Shown: positions 8,383-16,521, numbered from the stretch's first letter. The stretch is DNA of 64,000 nt from Eubacterium_B sp034180045 (GCA_034180045.1 JAXFOY010000025.1:124001-188000); one strand, 5' to 3'. Made by a program: numbers and translations. Notes: a model not told the origin generated them from the sequence alone.

Positions 8383-8508
8383 GTTGAGAAAAAACGAATC
8401 TCAATCGACAGGGGGTAATCAGTTCATCGAATTTGATGGATGAATTAATGGGAAATACTTCGGTCCCTTGACCGAGTGCTGATAAAATATCAGTGCGGAA
8501 AGGACAGA
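8383..8508 (+). promoter_or_regulatory. c-di-AMP riboswitch (ydaO/yuaA leader)
   Basis: The leader contains the conserved order of the ydaO class: GGGGGTAATC, a variable hairpin (AGTTCATC paired with the GATGAATT region), then ATGGGAAATACTTC, GGTCCC and ACCGA with GTGCTGATA. This follows the known pattern GGGTTAATC, hairpin, TAGGGATACCTTC, GTCCCGCACCCGA and GCTAA. The 3' part is more divergent and has a CTGATA/TATCAG hairpin. It precedes a LysM-G5-NlpC/P60 wall hydrolase, a standard target of this class, usually turned off by c-di-AMP. I see no clear intrinsic terminator before the ATG. Confidence 0.75.
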
Positions 8509-8515
8509 ACAATAT

Positions 8516-9676
8516 ATGAGTATAATCAAGGAAATCAAATCAAGAAAGGCTCCGGCTTTGATTCTGGCTTTGATAGTGACACTTGTTCTATCGACCACAA
8601 TCATCTCATCAGCGGTAACCGCAAACGGTATGACGACTGACTATTGGCAGCTCAAGCTTGGTAAGAAGACCATTGCAGTCTTTGACACGGAAGCTAAGGC
8701 GAAAGATGTCATAAAGCAGGTAAAAGAACACTACATTCCTGAGGGCGGAAAAGTTGATGAAGTTACTATCGATCCGGTTTTGACAGTTAATCAGATTACG
8801 GTAAAGATGTCTGATGAACAGCCAAAGGTGGAGACTAGCACTAAGAAGATTGTTGAAAAGCTGTTAGGCGGCGAAGAAGCTAAGAAGACTTACACAGTTC
8901 AGGCCGGTGATACACTTTGGGATGTGGCAATCGCATTCGGTACGGATGTGGACACCATTCTGGCAAATAATCCGAACATCAATTTGGAAAGATTTATGCC
9001 GGGTGATGTAATTAAGTTTGGAACAAAGAGCGCTATTCTTACAGTAACAACAAAAGAGACTGTTACATACGAAAAGGCGGTTGACTTCGATACAACCTAT
9101 GAAGATACAGATGAACTTTATGAGGGTGAAGAAGAAGTAAAGACTGAAGGTGAAGCCGGACTTAACCAGGTTAAGGAAGTAATTGAAAAGCAGAACGGTG
9201 TACTGGTTTCAGGAAGAGTTCTTTCAACGGAAGTCGTTAAGGCTCCGGTTAACGCAGTAGTTCTCAGAGGAACTAAGGTAAAGGAAAGAGCTGTAGAGAC
9301 ATCAAGCAGTGTCGGCAGTACAAGAACAGCTTCAAGCAATACATCCAGAAGCAGTGCGGGTACATATTCAGCAAATGCAAGTTCAGTTCTAGGTGCAGCG
9401 TATGCTCAGCTTGGAGTTGGACAGGATTGTACAAGTTTGGTAAGTAACTCACTGGCGGCTGCGGGAATTTATTTCCACGGTTGGCCACAACAGTATGCTT
9501 CACTTGGATCATGGACAAGCAATCCGGTTCCGGGAGACATAATCATCTACGATACACACGTTGCAATCTATGCAGGAGGCAACTCAGCCGTGCACGGTGG
9601 ATGGAACGGCGGAACAACGGCAGTTGGTCCTGTAGCATGCAGTGCAGGTCTTATGGGATATATACACATAGGATAA
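8516..9676 (+). CDS. Cell wall hydrolase: LysM, G5 and NlpC/P60 domains
   Basis: This secreted or membrane-tethered peptidoglycan hydrolase has 386 residues. A hydrophobic segment at residues 12-35 acts as signal or anchor. A LysM domain at about 124-168 ('TYTVQAGDTLWDVAIAFG') binds glycan, and a G5 domain spans about 170-248. After a Ser/Thr-rich linker comes an NlpC/P60 endopeptidase domain with Cys305 in 'GVGQDCTSLV' and the histidine in 'DTHVAIYAGG'. The family cuts stem-peptide bonds. The c-di-AMP leader upstream links expression to turgor and wall status. The start ATG has a weakish AAAGGA about 11 nt upstream. A strong terminator follows. Confidence 0.88.
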   Translation: MSIIKEIKSRKAPALILALIVTLVLSTTIISSAVTANGMTTDYWQLKLGKKTIAVFDTEAKAKDVIKQVKEHYIPEGGKVDEVTIDPVLTVNQITVKMSDEQPKVETSTKKIVEKLLGGEEAKKTYTVQAGDTLWDVAIAFGTDVDTILANNPNINLERFMPGDVIKFGTKSAILTVTTKETVTYEKAVDFDTTYEDTDELYEGEEEVKTEGEAGLNQVKEVIEKQNGVLVSGRVLSTEVVKAPVNAVVLRGTKVKERAVETSSSVGSTRTASSNTSRSSAGTYSANASSVLGAAYAQLGVGQDCTSLVSNSLAAAGIYFHGWPQQYASLGSWTSNPVPGDIIIYDTHVAIYAGGNSAVHGGWNGGTTAVGPVACSAGLMGYIHIG

Positions 9677-9687
9677 GTTAATAAATT

Positions 9688-9712
9688 ACAGCTCTTCGGA
9701 GCTGTTTTTTTA
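9688..9712 (+). terminator. Intrinsic terminator of the wall hydrolase gene
   Basis: A perfect 7-bp stem ACAGCTC/GAGCTGT with a TTCG tetraloop, followed directly by seven Ts. It sits 11 bases after the stop codon. Confidence 0.92.
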
Positions 9713-9755
9713 TGTCCGGGTTTCAATTAAAATATATTTCATTTTGATTATGTGC

Positions 9756-9783
9756 TTGCATTTTATTTTTAATTTGTTATGAT
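9756..9783 (+). promoter_or_regulatory. Promoter of the panD-panC leader
   Basis: TTGCAT (9756-9761) and TATGAT (9778-9783) are separated by 16 bases. The transcript would begin near 9790, leaving a leader of about 190 nt before panD. Confidence 0.55.
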
Positions 9784-9906
9784 ACTTAAAGAGATAGCAT
9801 TAGAAATAAGCTATACTCTTTCAACAATTATATTTTTACAAACGAGCTTATATATTTAATGAGACTCAGAATAAGTGAATCGGTCGCAAGGCTGTTATTT
9901 TGATGT

Positions 9907-9933
9907 TTCTGGATTTATATCCGGAATTTTTTT
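9907..9933 (+). terminator. Attenuator-like terminator in the panD leader
   Basis: TTCTGGAT and ATCCGGAA form an 8-bp stem (one G-U pair) around TTAT, followed by seven Ts. It lies between the promoter and panD, so it should end some transcripts early. The leader also contains an ATAGC/GCTAT pairing at about 9796-9814. Firmicute pantothenate genes can carry a conserved leader called the pan motif; whether this is one needs a covariance model search. Confidence 0.6.
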
Positions 9934-9976
9934 ATATATGGCTTTTGCGATTTTTTTGTGCAATTAAAGGAGAATT

Positions 9977-10360
9977 ATGAAGGTAGAAATGTTACAAGCA
10001 AAGATACACAGAGCAAGTGTAACACAGGCGGAACTCCATTATGTAGGAAGCATTACAGTTGATGAAGCACTTCTTGAGGCTTCGGGTATTAGAGAATATC
10101 AAAAAGTACAGATTGTTGATGTAGATAATGGAAATCGCTTTGAAACATATACGATAGCAGGAGAAAAGGGCAGCGGTGTAATTTGTCTTAACGGAGCTGC
10201 GGCGAGATGTGTTTCGGTAGGTGATAAAGTCATCATAATGGCATATTCAAGTTACGATGAATCTGAACTCACAGAATACAGCCCTAAGGTTATATTCGTA
10301 GATGATGAGAATCAGATTGAACGCATCACAAGCTATGAAAAACATGGTGAACTAAGATAA
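9977..10360 (+). CDS. panD: Aspartate 1-decarboxylase precursor
   Basis: PanD decarboxylates L-aspartate to beta-alanine, one of the two halves of pantothenate. The 127-residue proenzyme cleaves itself before a serine to make its pyruvoyl cofactor; that site is visible as 'HYVGSITVDE', cleaved between Gly24 and Ser25. 'CLNGAAARCVSVGDKVIIM' is the conserved active-site segment with the alanine-rich loop, and 'YTIAGEKGSGVICLNG' precedes it. Length matches the family. The ATG follows AAAGGAG. panC lies 45 nt downstream, so the two are co-transcribed behind an attenuator-like leader. Confidence 0.96.
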   Translation: MKVEMLQAKIHRASVTQAELHYVGSITVDEALLEASGIREYQKVQIVDVDNGNRFETYTIAGEKGSGVICLNGAAARCVSVGDKVIIMAYSSYDESELTEYSPKVIFVDDENQIERITSYEKHGELR

Positions 10361-10405
10361 ATATAATTGTTGAGAGCTATCGCCGGTAAGAAACAGGAGA
10401 AAAAG

Positions 10406-11248
10406 ATGAAAGTTGTAAAAACGGTTGAAGATGTTAGAAATTTTGTAAACGAGCAAAAAAAGCAAGGCAAGAGCATAGGACTTGTTCCAACGATGGGTTT
10501 TTTGCATAAGGGGCATCGGAGTTTAATAGAAAGAGCAAGAAAAGAAAACGATGCGGTCATAGTTTCAATTTTTGTAAATCCGACTCAGTTTGGTCCTAAT
10601 GAGGATTATGATAACTATCCTAAGGATTTAGAGAGCGATATGAAAATGTGTGAGAAATGTGGAGTGGATTTAATTTTTAATCCTAATCCGGAAAATATTT
10701 ATGAAATGCATCATAAGACCTACATTAATGTTGAGGACATTTCGGGGCAGCTTTGTGGGCTTTCAAGACCTACTCACTTTAGGGGGGTATGCACAATCGT
10801 TGCTAAGTTATTTAACATTTCAAAGGCGGATCGTGCATATTTCGGGCAAAAAGATGCCCAGCAGCTTGCGATTCTCAAAAAGATGGTAAAAGACCTTAAC
10901 TTTGATATTGAGTTGATAGCATGTCCTATAGTAAGGGAAAAAGACGGTCTTGCGATGTCTTCCAGAAACAAATATTTGACAGAGCTTGAGAGGGAGGATG
11001 CGACCGTGCTGTACAGGTCGATTCAGGCGGCTAAGGCTATAATAAAAAAAGGAGTTAAGGCGCAGGATGTAGTTAAAGTGATGTCTGAGGTCATAGCAGA
11101 AGTTTCATACGCCAAGATTGACTATATTCAGGTTGTAGATGCGGAATTTTTGCAGCCCGTGGATGTAATTGATGAAGATGTTTTGGTTGCTCTTGCTGTT
11201 TACATAGGAAAGGCAAGACTTATTGATAATTTTGTTTACGAGGTATAG
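10406..11248 (+). CDS. panC: Pantothenate synthetase (pantoate-beta-alanine ligase)
   Basis: PanC joins pantoate and beta-alanine with ATP to give pantothenate. The 280-residue protein has 'LVPTMGFLHKGHRSLI' with the HxGH-type nucleotidyl motif, 'SIFVNPTQFGPNEDYDNYP', 'FGQKDAQQLAILKKMV' and 'MSSRNKYL', all family signatures. I start at ATG 10406, where AACAGGAG is 7 nt upstream; an in-frame TTG at 10367 would add 13 unlikely residues. It follows panD and is 2 nt from a BASS-family transporter. No panB or panE is present in the window, so the pantoate half must be made elsewhere or imported. Confidence 0.96.
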   Translation: MKVVKTVEDVRNFVNEQKKQGKSIGLVPTMGFLHKGHRSLIERARKENDAVIVSIFVNPTQFGPNEDYDNYPKDLESDMKMCEKCGVDLIFNPNPENIYEMHHKTYINVEDISGQLCGLSRPTHFRGVCTIVAKLFNISKADRAYFGQKDAQQLAILKKMVKDLNFDIELIACPIVREKDGLAMSSRNKYLTELEREDATVLYRSIQAAKAIIKKGVKAQDVVKVMSEVIAEVSYAKIDYIQVVDAEFLQPVDVIDEDVLVALAVYIGKARLIDNFVYEV

Positions 11249-11250
11249 TA

Positions 11251-12219
11251 ATGAATTTGATAAAAAGGATAAGTAATTTTGTGGTATACTACTTTATTGT
11301 GCTGATAGTGATTTTGTCTTTGATTGCGTTTTTTGTGCCGAACGGCTTTGCGTGGATGACGAAATACACAGCTGTTTTTCTGGGCATGGCGATGTTCGGT
11401 ATGGGAACAACCATAGACCTTCATAATCTCAGGAACATTCTCATAAGACCCAAGGAAATTATAATCGGTGTTTCCGCACAGTTTGTTTTAATGCCTGTTC
11501 TTGCATGGATTTTGTGCGTTTCGCTAGGGCTTCCTAAGGAAATAGCGATAGGTGTCATTTTGGTTGGAGCATGTCCGGGAGGAACTGCGAGCAATGTAAT
11601 GACTCATATAGCGGGAGGAGATGTTACACTTTCAGTGGCAATGACGACGGTTTCCACTTTGCTGGCACCATTTTTGACTCCGCTGCTCGTATATTTGTTC
11701 GCAGGGGCATGGGTTCAGGTATCCTTAACGGCTATGTTTGTTACAGTAGTTAAGGTCATTCTTGTTCCGGTTATTTTGGGGATAATAGTGAGTAAGATGG
11801 CAGGAGAAAATATGAAGCAAATCGATTATATTTTTCCTTTGATTTCTTCGCTTGCCATAATATTCATAATATCAGGTATAATAGCACTTAATTCAGATAA
11901 AATAGTACAAAGCGGCATACTGGTGACCATGGTTGTTTTGGCGCATAATTTGCTCGGGTTACTGGCAGGGCTTGCAATTGCAAAGATATTCAGGCTGGAA
12001 TACAAAAAAGCTACAGCTATGGCGATTGAAGTGGGTATGCAGAACAGCGGTCTTGCAGTTTCCCTTGCGGCGGTTAATTTTGCAGCTAATCCGCTTGCGA
12101 CTCTCCCGGGAGCGATTTTTAGCGTCATGCATAACTTGACAGGTTCAATCTTTGCCAAAATAAGAAAACGCGGGTACATTCTCTATCCTGCACCGAAAGA
12201 AGATGTAAAGGCAGGTTGA
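11251..12219 (+). CDS. BASS-family transporter, candidate pantoate/ketopantoate importer
   Basis: The 322-residue integral membrane protein has about ten hydrophobic segments and belongs to the bile acid:sodium symporter superfamily. 'FGMGTTIDLHNLRNIL' and 'GVILVGACPGGTASNVMTHIAGGDVTLSVAMT' are its substrate and sodium-site helices, and 'EVGMQNSGLAVSLA' is the second unwound helix. One member, PanS of enteric bacteria, moves pantoate or ketopantoate. Its start lies 2 nt after the panC stop, so coupling is close, and panD-panC lack panB/panE here. I infer import of a pantoate precursor. The family call is safe, the substrate is inference. Confidence 0.82.
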   Translation: MNLIKRISNFVVYYFIVLIVILSLIAFFVPNGFAWMTKYTAVFLGMAMFGMGTTIDLHNLRNILIRPKEIIIGVSAQFVLMPVLAWILCVSLGLPKEIAIGVILVGACPGGTASNVMTHIAGGDVTLSVAMTTVSTLLAPFLTPLLVYLFAGAWVQVSLTAMFVTVVKVILVPVILGIIVSKMAGENMKQIDYIFPLISSLAIIFIISGIIALNSDKIVQSGILVTMVVLAHNLLGLLAGLAIAKIFRLEYKKATAMAIEVGMQNSGLAVSLAAVNFAANPLATLPGAIFSVMHNLTGSIFAKIRKRGYILYPAPKEDVKAG

Positions 12220-12284
12220 TTTTGAACGGATATGTCGAAAAACGGTTAAATCACCATCTCCATCTGGAATTTGAGAATAGGATA

Positions 12285-12293
12285 TGATATAAT
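12285..12293 (+). promoter_or_regulatory. Extended -10 promoter of the cobalamin leader
   Basis: TGATATAAT is an extended -10 element. No good -35 is seen at 16-18 bases, as expected for this type. The RNA would begin at about 12300, just before the riboswitch. Confidence 0.6.
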
Positions 12294-12317
12294 ATAAAAG
12301 CTTGTTGAAAAGTTAAT

Positions 12318-12434
12318 AAAAGTTCTGTGATTTGCAGCCCGTATAATTCGGCTGCTAAAAGGTAGGAAAGTGAGTAGAACTCCGCTGTCCCGCAACTGTA
12401 GGCACTTTGCCGAGCCAGATGACTATCCGCAGAA
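12318..12434 (+). promoter_or_regulatory. Cobalamin riboswitch
   Basis: The core is unmistakable: AAAAGGTAGGAAAGTGAGT, then GCTGTCCCGCAACTGT (12384-12399), then the B12 box GAGCCAGATGACTATCC at 12412-12428. Upstream GCAGCC/GGCTGC forms the preceding paired arm. After the aptamer, ATGATGAG (12454-12461) can pair with CTCATCAT (12496-12503), the 5' arm of the terminator. This gives a standard antiterminator, so cobalamin should reduce expression of the surface protein. Confidence 0.92.
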
Positions 12435-12492
12435 ACGCAATTTGTTACGAGAGATGATGAGAACTGCGTATTTCTTCTATATTTATTATATG

Positions 12493-12521
12493 ATGCTCAT
12501 CATTTTCGATGAGCATTTTTA
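12493..12521 (+). terminator. Riboswitch-controlled terminator
   Basis: ATGCTCATC and GATGAGCAT form a perfect 9-bp stem around ATTTTC, followed by five Ts. It ends 26 bases before the start codon. The competing pairing with 12454-12461 makes it a ligand-dependent switch. Confidence 0.88.
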
Positions 12522-12546
12522 TATTTCAAATTAATATGGAGGTAAA

Positions 12547-14718
12547 ATGAAGAAGCTATTTAAGAAAATTTCAGCTTGGCTTTTGAGCCTTGCGCTTGTG
12601 GCAGGCATGGCATGTCCGGCACTTAATTCATATGCTGCGGAGCCTGAAGAAAAGACGGCAAACATTACCGTCTATGGCAGCGCGCAGGTTAAGGGACCGT
12701 ATTTTGATTATACGGCAAAGGTAGCTGTGATGGTGGATTCAGAGGATAAAATTGTCTCTGTATCTGATGATAAGACTAATTACGGCGCGGGTAATTTGAC
12801 ATATTGGAACTGGGTGAAACAGGGACATAACGGAAAGAAAGGCTTTGAGCAAGGTGCTTTCAAAGGGCTAACCGAGAGCAAAGTTGACGGCGTTGATACC
12901 GTGACGGATGCTACATACTCGTGGAACAGTATCAAGGAAGCTATTAAAGATGCATATAAACAGCTTCCGGCAAAGAAATCGGCAATCAAAAGGATAAATG
13001 ATTACAAGCCTGCAAAAAATATCGCTCCGGAAGTGATTAAAGAGATAAAAGAAAAATGTCTGAAAGAAATCAATGCGGAGAAAGAAGCTTCAAAGCTTGA
13101 TAAGATAGTTGAGGAAGCCATAAAGAATATCGATAATGGAAAAGTCGTAGAAAAAGAAGAGGAAGAGGAACTTGAAGATGATAATGATTTGTATCCTTAC
13201 ACTCTGGAGAAGGCGATAGAAGCAGTTCCCGCCGACATGACGATTTTCACGGAAGCTACGGTAAAAAAAGTAGAAGAAGTAAAGAAAGAAGCCGAAAAGC
13301 TTCAGTCGGATTCGAAATCCGGTGAAATTGCAAAGAAAAAAATGGCTAGAAAGCTGAAGAATGCGCTTAGCGAACTTGTTCTTAAGGACGGAATATATGG
13401 ATATACCGGAAATGTAAAATTCAGTACCTTTAGGATGGTAAGCATGAATATCCTGGCTAAGGATGGAAAGATGAGCGTAGTCGCTTTCCTACCGGGAAGA
13501 GGACAATATCTGATATTCATGGGAACCGGCGCAGAGGCGGAGCGTGCCGAGGAAGAACAAAAAGATGAACTGATGATAAAGAGTTTGTTCGAGGGTGTAA
13601 ATCCTGAGGGCAAAATTGCATATATGTTTGAATATCCTCTCCCGCATCTGGAAAAAACTTTCAATTTATCGCAGAGAGCTTCAAGCAAATGGTTCGAAAG
13701 ACTACCGGTTTTCTATTCTGCAAAGATAGTTAAGGTTGATAAGATGGATGAATCTTTAGAAAGACCATATAAAGACGCTAAGAATTTGGAGGCAGCAAAG
13801 AAGGTTCAGGCGCTGATTGATGCTTTGGAAGAACCTACACTCGAAAACTCAGAGAAGCTTGCGGAGGCAAAGAAAGCCTTTGATGCTTTGACGGCAGAGC
13901 AGCAGGAGCTTGTAGCGCCGGAGAGCAAGCAGGCTCTTGAAAATAAACTTGTAAAGTTAAATGAACTCAAGGAAGCTAAGAAGAAAGCCGACGAGGAGAA
14001 GAAAGCAAAAGAGGATCGCAAGGCTGTAGATGGTTTTAAGTCTTTGGTCGACAAAATCGGAGACGTGACAACTGACAGCGGACCTGAGATTAAGGCGGCT
14101 AAAGATGCGTTCGCAGCATTAACCGAAGATCAAAGGGCACTTGCAGGCGATAGTAAGGCTAAACTGGACGAAAAAGCTGCGGCATTTGGTAAAATTATGA
14201 ATGTAGCAGCGTTTGCGATAGAGTATTTGCAAGATATGAATAAGGGCATGAACAACAGCTTGGAGGGAACCATTGTTACTGTAGATTTGAATAAGACGGA
14301 GGGCTTGGTTCTATATGCAAAGGATGCAATTTATGATAATTTCAAATCTGTAAGCCTTGATGGCAATGTGCTTGGAAAAGACAATTATATTTTAGAAAAA
14401 GGAAGTATAAAACTTACCTTGAAAAAAGAATATCTGAAGACATTAAGCGCCGGAGAGCATACTCTGAGAATCAACACGACCACAGGCTTCGGTGAGGTCA
14501 AATTCAATGTTTTGGCTATGAAATCGGGGGCGAATAAGCCTGAAGCAAAGCCGGGCAATAATGAAGATAAAAAGCTTGACGGCAAAGCGGGAGTAAAAAG
14601 CGTAAGCAAAATTAAGTCTGTAAATACAGGTGACGGAATAGAGTTCATTATCTATACGATGATTTTGATAGCTGTTAGCGCGGCACTTTCCACAATGCTT
14701 AAAAGATACTCAAAATAA
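12547..14718 (+). CDS. Cobalamin-regulated surface protein with FMN-binding-like domain
   Basis: This 723-residue exported protein has a signal peptide at 1-31 ending near SYAA. Residues about 38-148 resemble an FMN-binding domain: 'VDTVTDATYSWNSIKEAI' matches the covalent-flavin motif except TDAT replaces S/T-G-A-T. Residues about 280-400 ('DGIYGYTG', 'FMGTGAEAERA', 'KWFERLPVFYSAKI') resemble a beta-sandwich found in clostridial surface proteins near metal or haem uptake genes; I know no proven function. Then come two alpha-helical copies around 'AKKAFDALTAEQQELV' and 'AKDAFAALTEDQRALA', an Ig-like CBM_X2-type domain, and a C-terminal NTGD, membrane helix and 'LKRYSK' tail, probably a sortase or membrane anchor. 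A cobalamin riboswitch suggests corrinoid capture. Function is inferred. Confidence 0.8.
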   Translation: MKKLFKKISAWLLSLALVAGMACPALNSYAAEPEEKTANITVYGSAQVKGPYFDYTAKVAVMVDSEDKIVSVSDDKTNYGAGNLTYWNWVKQGHNGKKGFEQGAFKGLTESKVDGVDTVTDATYSWNSIKEAIKDAYKQLPAKKSAIKRINDYKPAKNIAPEVIKEIKEKCLKEINAEKEASKLDKIVEEAIKNIDNGKVVEKEEEEELEDDNDLYPYTLEKAIEAVPADMTIFTEATVKKVEEVKKEAEKLQSDSKSGEIAKKKMARKLKNALSELVLKDGIYGYTGNVKFSTFRMVSMNILAKDGKMSVVAFLPGRGQYLIFMGTGAEAERAEEEQKDELMIKSLFEGVNPEGKIAYMFEYPLPHLEKTFNLSQRASSKWFERLPVFYSAKIVKVDKMDESLERPYKDAKNLEAAKKVQALIDALEEPTLENSEKLAEAKKAFDALTAEQQELVAPESKQALENKLVKLNELKEAKKKADEEKKAKEDRKAVDGFKSLVDKIGDVTTDSGPEIKAAKDAFAALTEDQRALAGDSKAKLDEKAAAFGKIMNVAAFAIEYLQDMNKGMNNSLEGTIVTVDLNKTEGLVLYAKDAIYDNFKSVSLDGNVLGKDNYILEKGSIKLTLKKEYLKTLSAGEHTLRINTTTGFGEVKFNVLAMKSGANKPEAKPGNNEDKKLDGKAGVKSVSKIKSVNTGDGIEFIIYTMILIAVSAALSTMLKRYSK

Positions 14719-14740
14719 TATTTAAGTCGACAAAAACATG

Positions 14741-14775
14741 GCTCGGGATGTAGACCCGGGCTTTGTTTTATTTTT
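14741..14775 (+). terminator. Terminator of the surface protein gene
   Basis: GCTCGGG pairs with CCCGGGC across a 7-base loop (one wobble) and is followed by TTTGTTTTATTTTT. Confidence 0.85.
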
Positions 14776-14800
14776 CGGTATTTTAATGAGCATAGGCATA

Positions 14801-14830
14801 AAAAAACCTCGGATAAATATCCGAGGTTTT
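14801..14830 (-). terminator. Terminator of gdhA
   Basis: CCTCGGAT/ATCCGAGG is a perfect 8-bp stem with an AAAT loop. The six As on its left become a U tract on the minus strand, so it terminates gdhA; four Ts on the right may also work for the + strand. Confidence 0.9.
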
Positions 14831-14850
14831 GTAAATCTAAAGTATGTAGT

Positions 14851-16194
14851 CTATACCACACCCTGAAGCATCATTGCTTCTGCAACTCTTTCGAATCCGG
14901 CAATGTTAGCACCTGCAATCAGGTTATAGCCGAGGTTATATCTTTCGCAAGCATCTGCTGCAAGCTTGAAGATATTAACCATGATTCCTTCCAGCTGTCT
15001 GTAAACATCTTCTTCCGAGAATACGATATGCTGAGCGTTCTGGCTCATTTCTAAGCAAGAACAAGCTACGCCGCCTGCGTTAGCAGCCTTTGACGGGCCG
15101 ACGATAACGCCGTTTTCCTGTAGATATTCGATAGCTTCGTTAGTTGTAGGCATGTTAGCGCCTTCACATAGGTATTTGCATCCGTTAGCAACCATTGTCT
15201 TTGCGTCTTCAATACGAATTTCGTTCTGAGTAGCACAAGGAATATACAGGTCAGCCTTAACTTCCCATGGTTTCTTTCCTGCGAAGAACTTTGCATTCGG
15301 ATATTTTTCTGCATAAGGTGAGCAGATATTTTTACCTGAATTTCTAAGGTCAAGCAAGTAATCAACCTTATCACCCGTTACACCTTCTTCGTCAAGGATA
15401 TATCCGTCCGGTCCGGAAATTGTGATAACCTTAGCTCCAAGCTCGTTCAGCTTCTTAACTGTTCCCCATGAAACATTACCGAAACCTGAAACTGCAACTG
15501 TCTTGCCTGCGAGTTCTTCTCCGCTGTGTTTCAGCATTTCTCTTGCGAAGAATACGATACCGTAGCCTGTAGCTTCTGTTCTTCCTGCAAGACCGCCGTT
15601 AGTTGTTCCCTTACCTGTCCAGGTTCCGTCATAACGGTTAGTGATTCTCTTGTACTGTCCCATCATAAATCCGATTTCTCTTCCGCCTACACCAAGGTCG
15701 CCGGCAGGAACGTCTGTATCAGGGCCAATGTGTCTGTAAAGTTCAGTGATGAATGATTGGCAGAATCTCATGACTTCTGCATCCGACTTTCCGTTAGGAT
15801 CAAAGTCCGAACCACCCTTACCGCCACCGATTGGAAGGCCTGTAAGGCTGTTTTTGAAAATCTGTTCAAATCCTAAGAACTTAAGGATTCCCGGATATAC
15901 GCTCGGTGCAAATCTCAAACCGCCCTTGTAAGGTCCTAGAGCGCTGTTGAACTCAAATCTGTAGCCTCTATTTACCTGTACTTTACCATTGTCGTCTACC
16001 CATGGAACTCTAAAGCTGATGCCTCTTTCAGGCTCAATCAGTCTCTCGATCAGTCCAGCCTCGACATACTCAGGATGTGCCTCCAAAACAGGTTCGATAG
16101 AAGTGAGAACTTCTTCTACTGTCTGTAGAAATTCAGGTTCACCTGGATTCTTAGCTTTAGCGATGTCGATGTACTTCTGAACTAAATTTGCCAT
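14851..16194 (-). CDS. gdhA: Glutamate dehydrogenase, NADP type
   Basis: GdhA catalyses reductive amination of 2-oxoglutarate with ammonia, the main ammonium assimilation or glutamate oxidation step. The 447-residue protein is the typical hexameric class I length. 'GPYKGGLRF', 'GLPIGGGKGGSDFDP' with catalytic Lys126, and 'DTDVPAGDLGVGGREI' with Asp166 are the active-site signatures. 'AVSGFGNVSWGTVKKL' is the dinucleotide fold. The open frame extends 36 codons further, but ATG 16194 has GAGGAG upstream and begins MANLVQKYID as in relatives; the predicted promoter also lies inside the longer version. It is monocistronic, between its own promoter and terminator. NADP preference is inferred from family resemblance. 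Confidence 0.95.
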   Translation of the reverse strand: MANLVQKYIDIAKAKNPGEPEFLQTVEEVLTSIEPVLEAHPEYVEAGLIERLIEPERGISFRVPWVDDNGKVQVNRGYRFEFNSALGPYKGGLRFAPSVYPGILKFLGFEQIFKNSLTGLPIGGGKGGSDFDPNGKSDAEVMRFCQSFITELYRHIGPDTDVPAGDLGVGGREIGFMMGQYKRITNRYDGTWTGKGTTNGGLAGRTEATGYGIVFFAREMLKHSGEELAGKTVAVSGFGNVSWGTVKKLNELGAKVITISGPDGYILDEEGVTGDKVDYLLDLRNSGKNICSPYAEKYPNAKFFAGKKPWEVKADLYIPCATQNEIRIEDAKTMVANGCKYLCEGANMPTTNEAIEYLQENGVIVGPSKAANAGGVACSCLEMSQNAQHIVFSEEDVYRQLEGIMVNIFKLAADACERYNLGYNLIAGANIAGFERVAEAMMLQGVV

Positions 16195-16273
16195 CTTGAT
16201 CTCCTCTTTTCTTAATACATACTTTGTGTAATATTTTTTTAATAATGCCGTGTATACACGAGCACCTAATCTA

Positions 16274-16302
16274 AATATAACACCCTGATATTTTTTAGTC
16301 AA
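16274..16302 (-). promoter_or_regulatory. gdhA promoter
   Basis: On the minus strand TTGACT (16297-16302) and TATATT (16274-16279) are 17 bases apart. Transcription would start near 16267, giving a leader of about 70 nt. This rules out the longer open frame that begins upstream of it. The 155 bases between here and the next promoter hold nothing I recognise. Confidence 0.8.
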
Positions 16303-16458
16303 TATGTAATGGGTTCAAAATAATACTATTTGAAATTAATTTTTCTAATGATTTTCTAATAAGTTAATAAACGATAATTCATATATTTATTTTTGAAAAA
16401 ATGTCAACATCTGCACAAATTTTGATAGGATTAAACTGAATTTAAGGATGCTTGCAGT

Positions 16459-16488
16459 TTGACACATGGGCTTACAGTGGCTTATAAT
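16459..16488 (+). promoter_or_regulatory. Promoter of the first FemAB gene
   Basis: Consensus TTGACA (16459-16464) and consensus TATAAT (16483-16488) with an 18-base spacer. It is one of the strongest-looking sigma-A promoters in the window. Confidence 0.85.
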
Positions 16489-16521
16489 ATAATGGAATTT
16501 TGGTAGGAATAGGCGGTTTGA

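Noticed and set aside
15066..15374. Second minus-strand frame inside gdhA
   Set aside because: An alternative frame of gdhA with no independent start signal.
16195..16302. 36-codon N-terminal extension of gdhA
   Set aside because: The promoter TTGACT-17-TATATT lies inside it, and ATG 16194 has a strong ribosome site and the family N-terminus.
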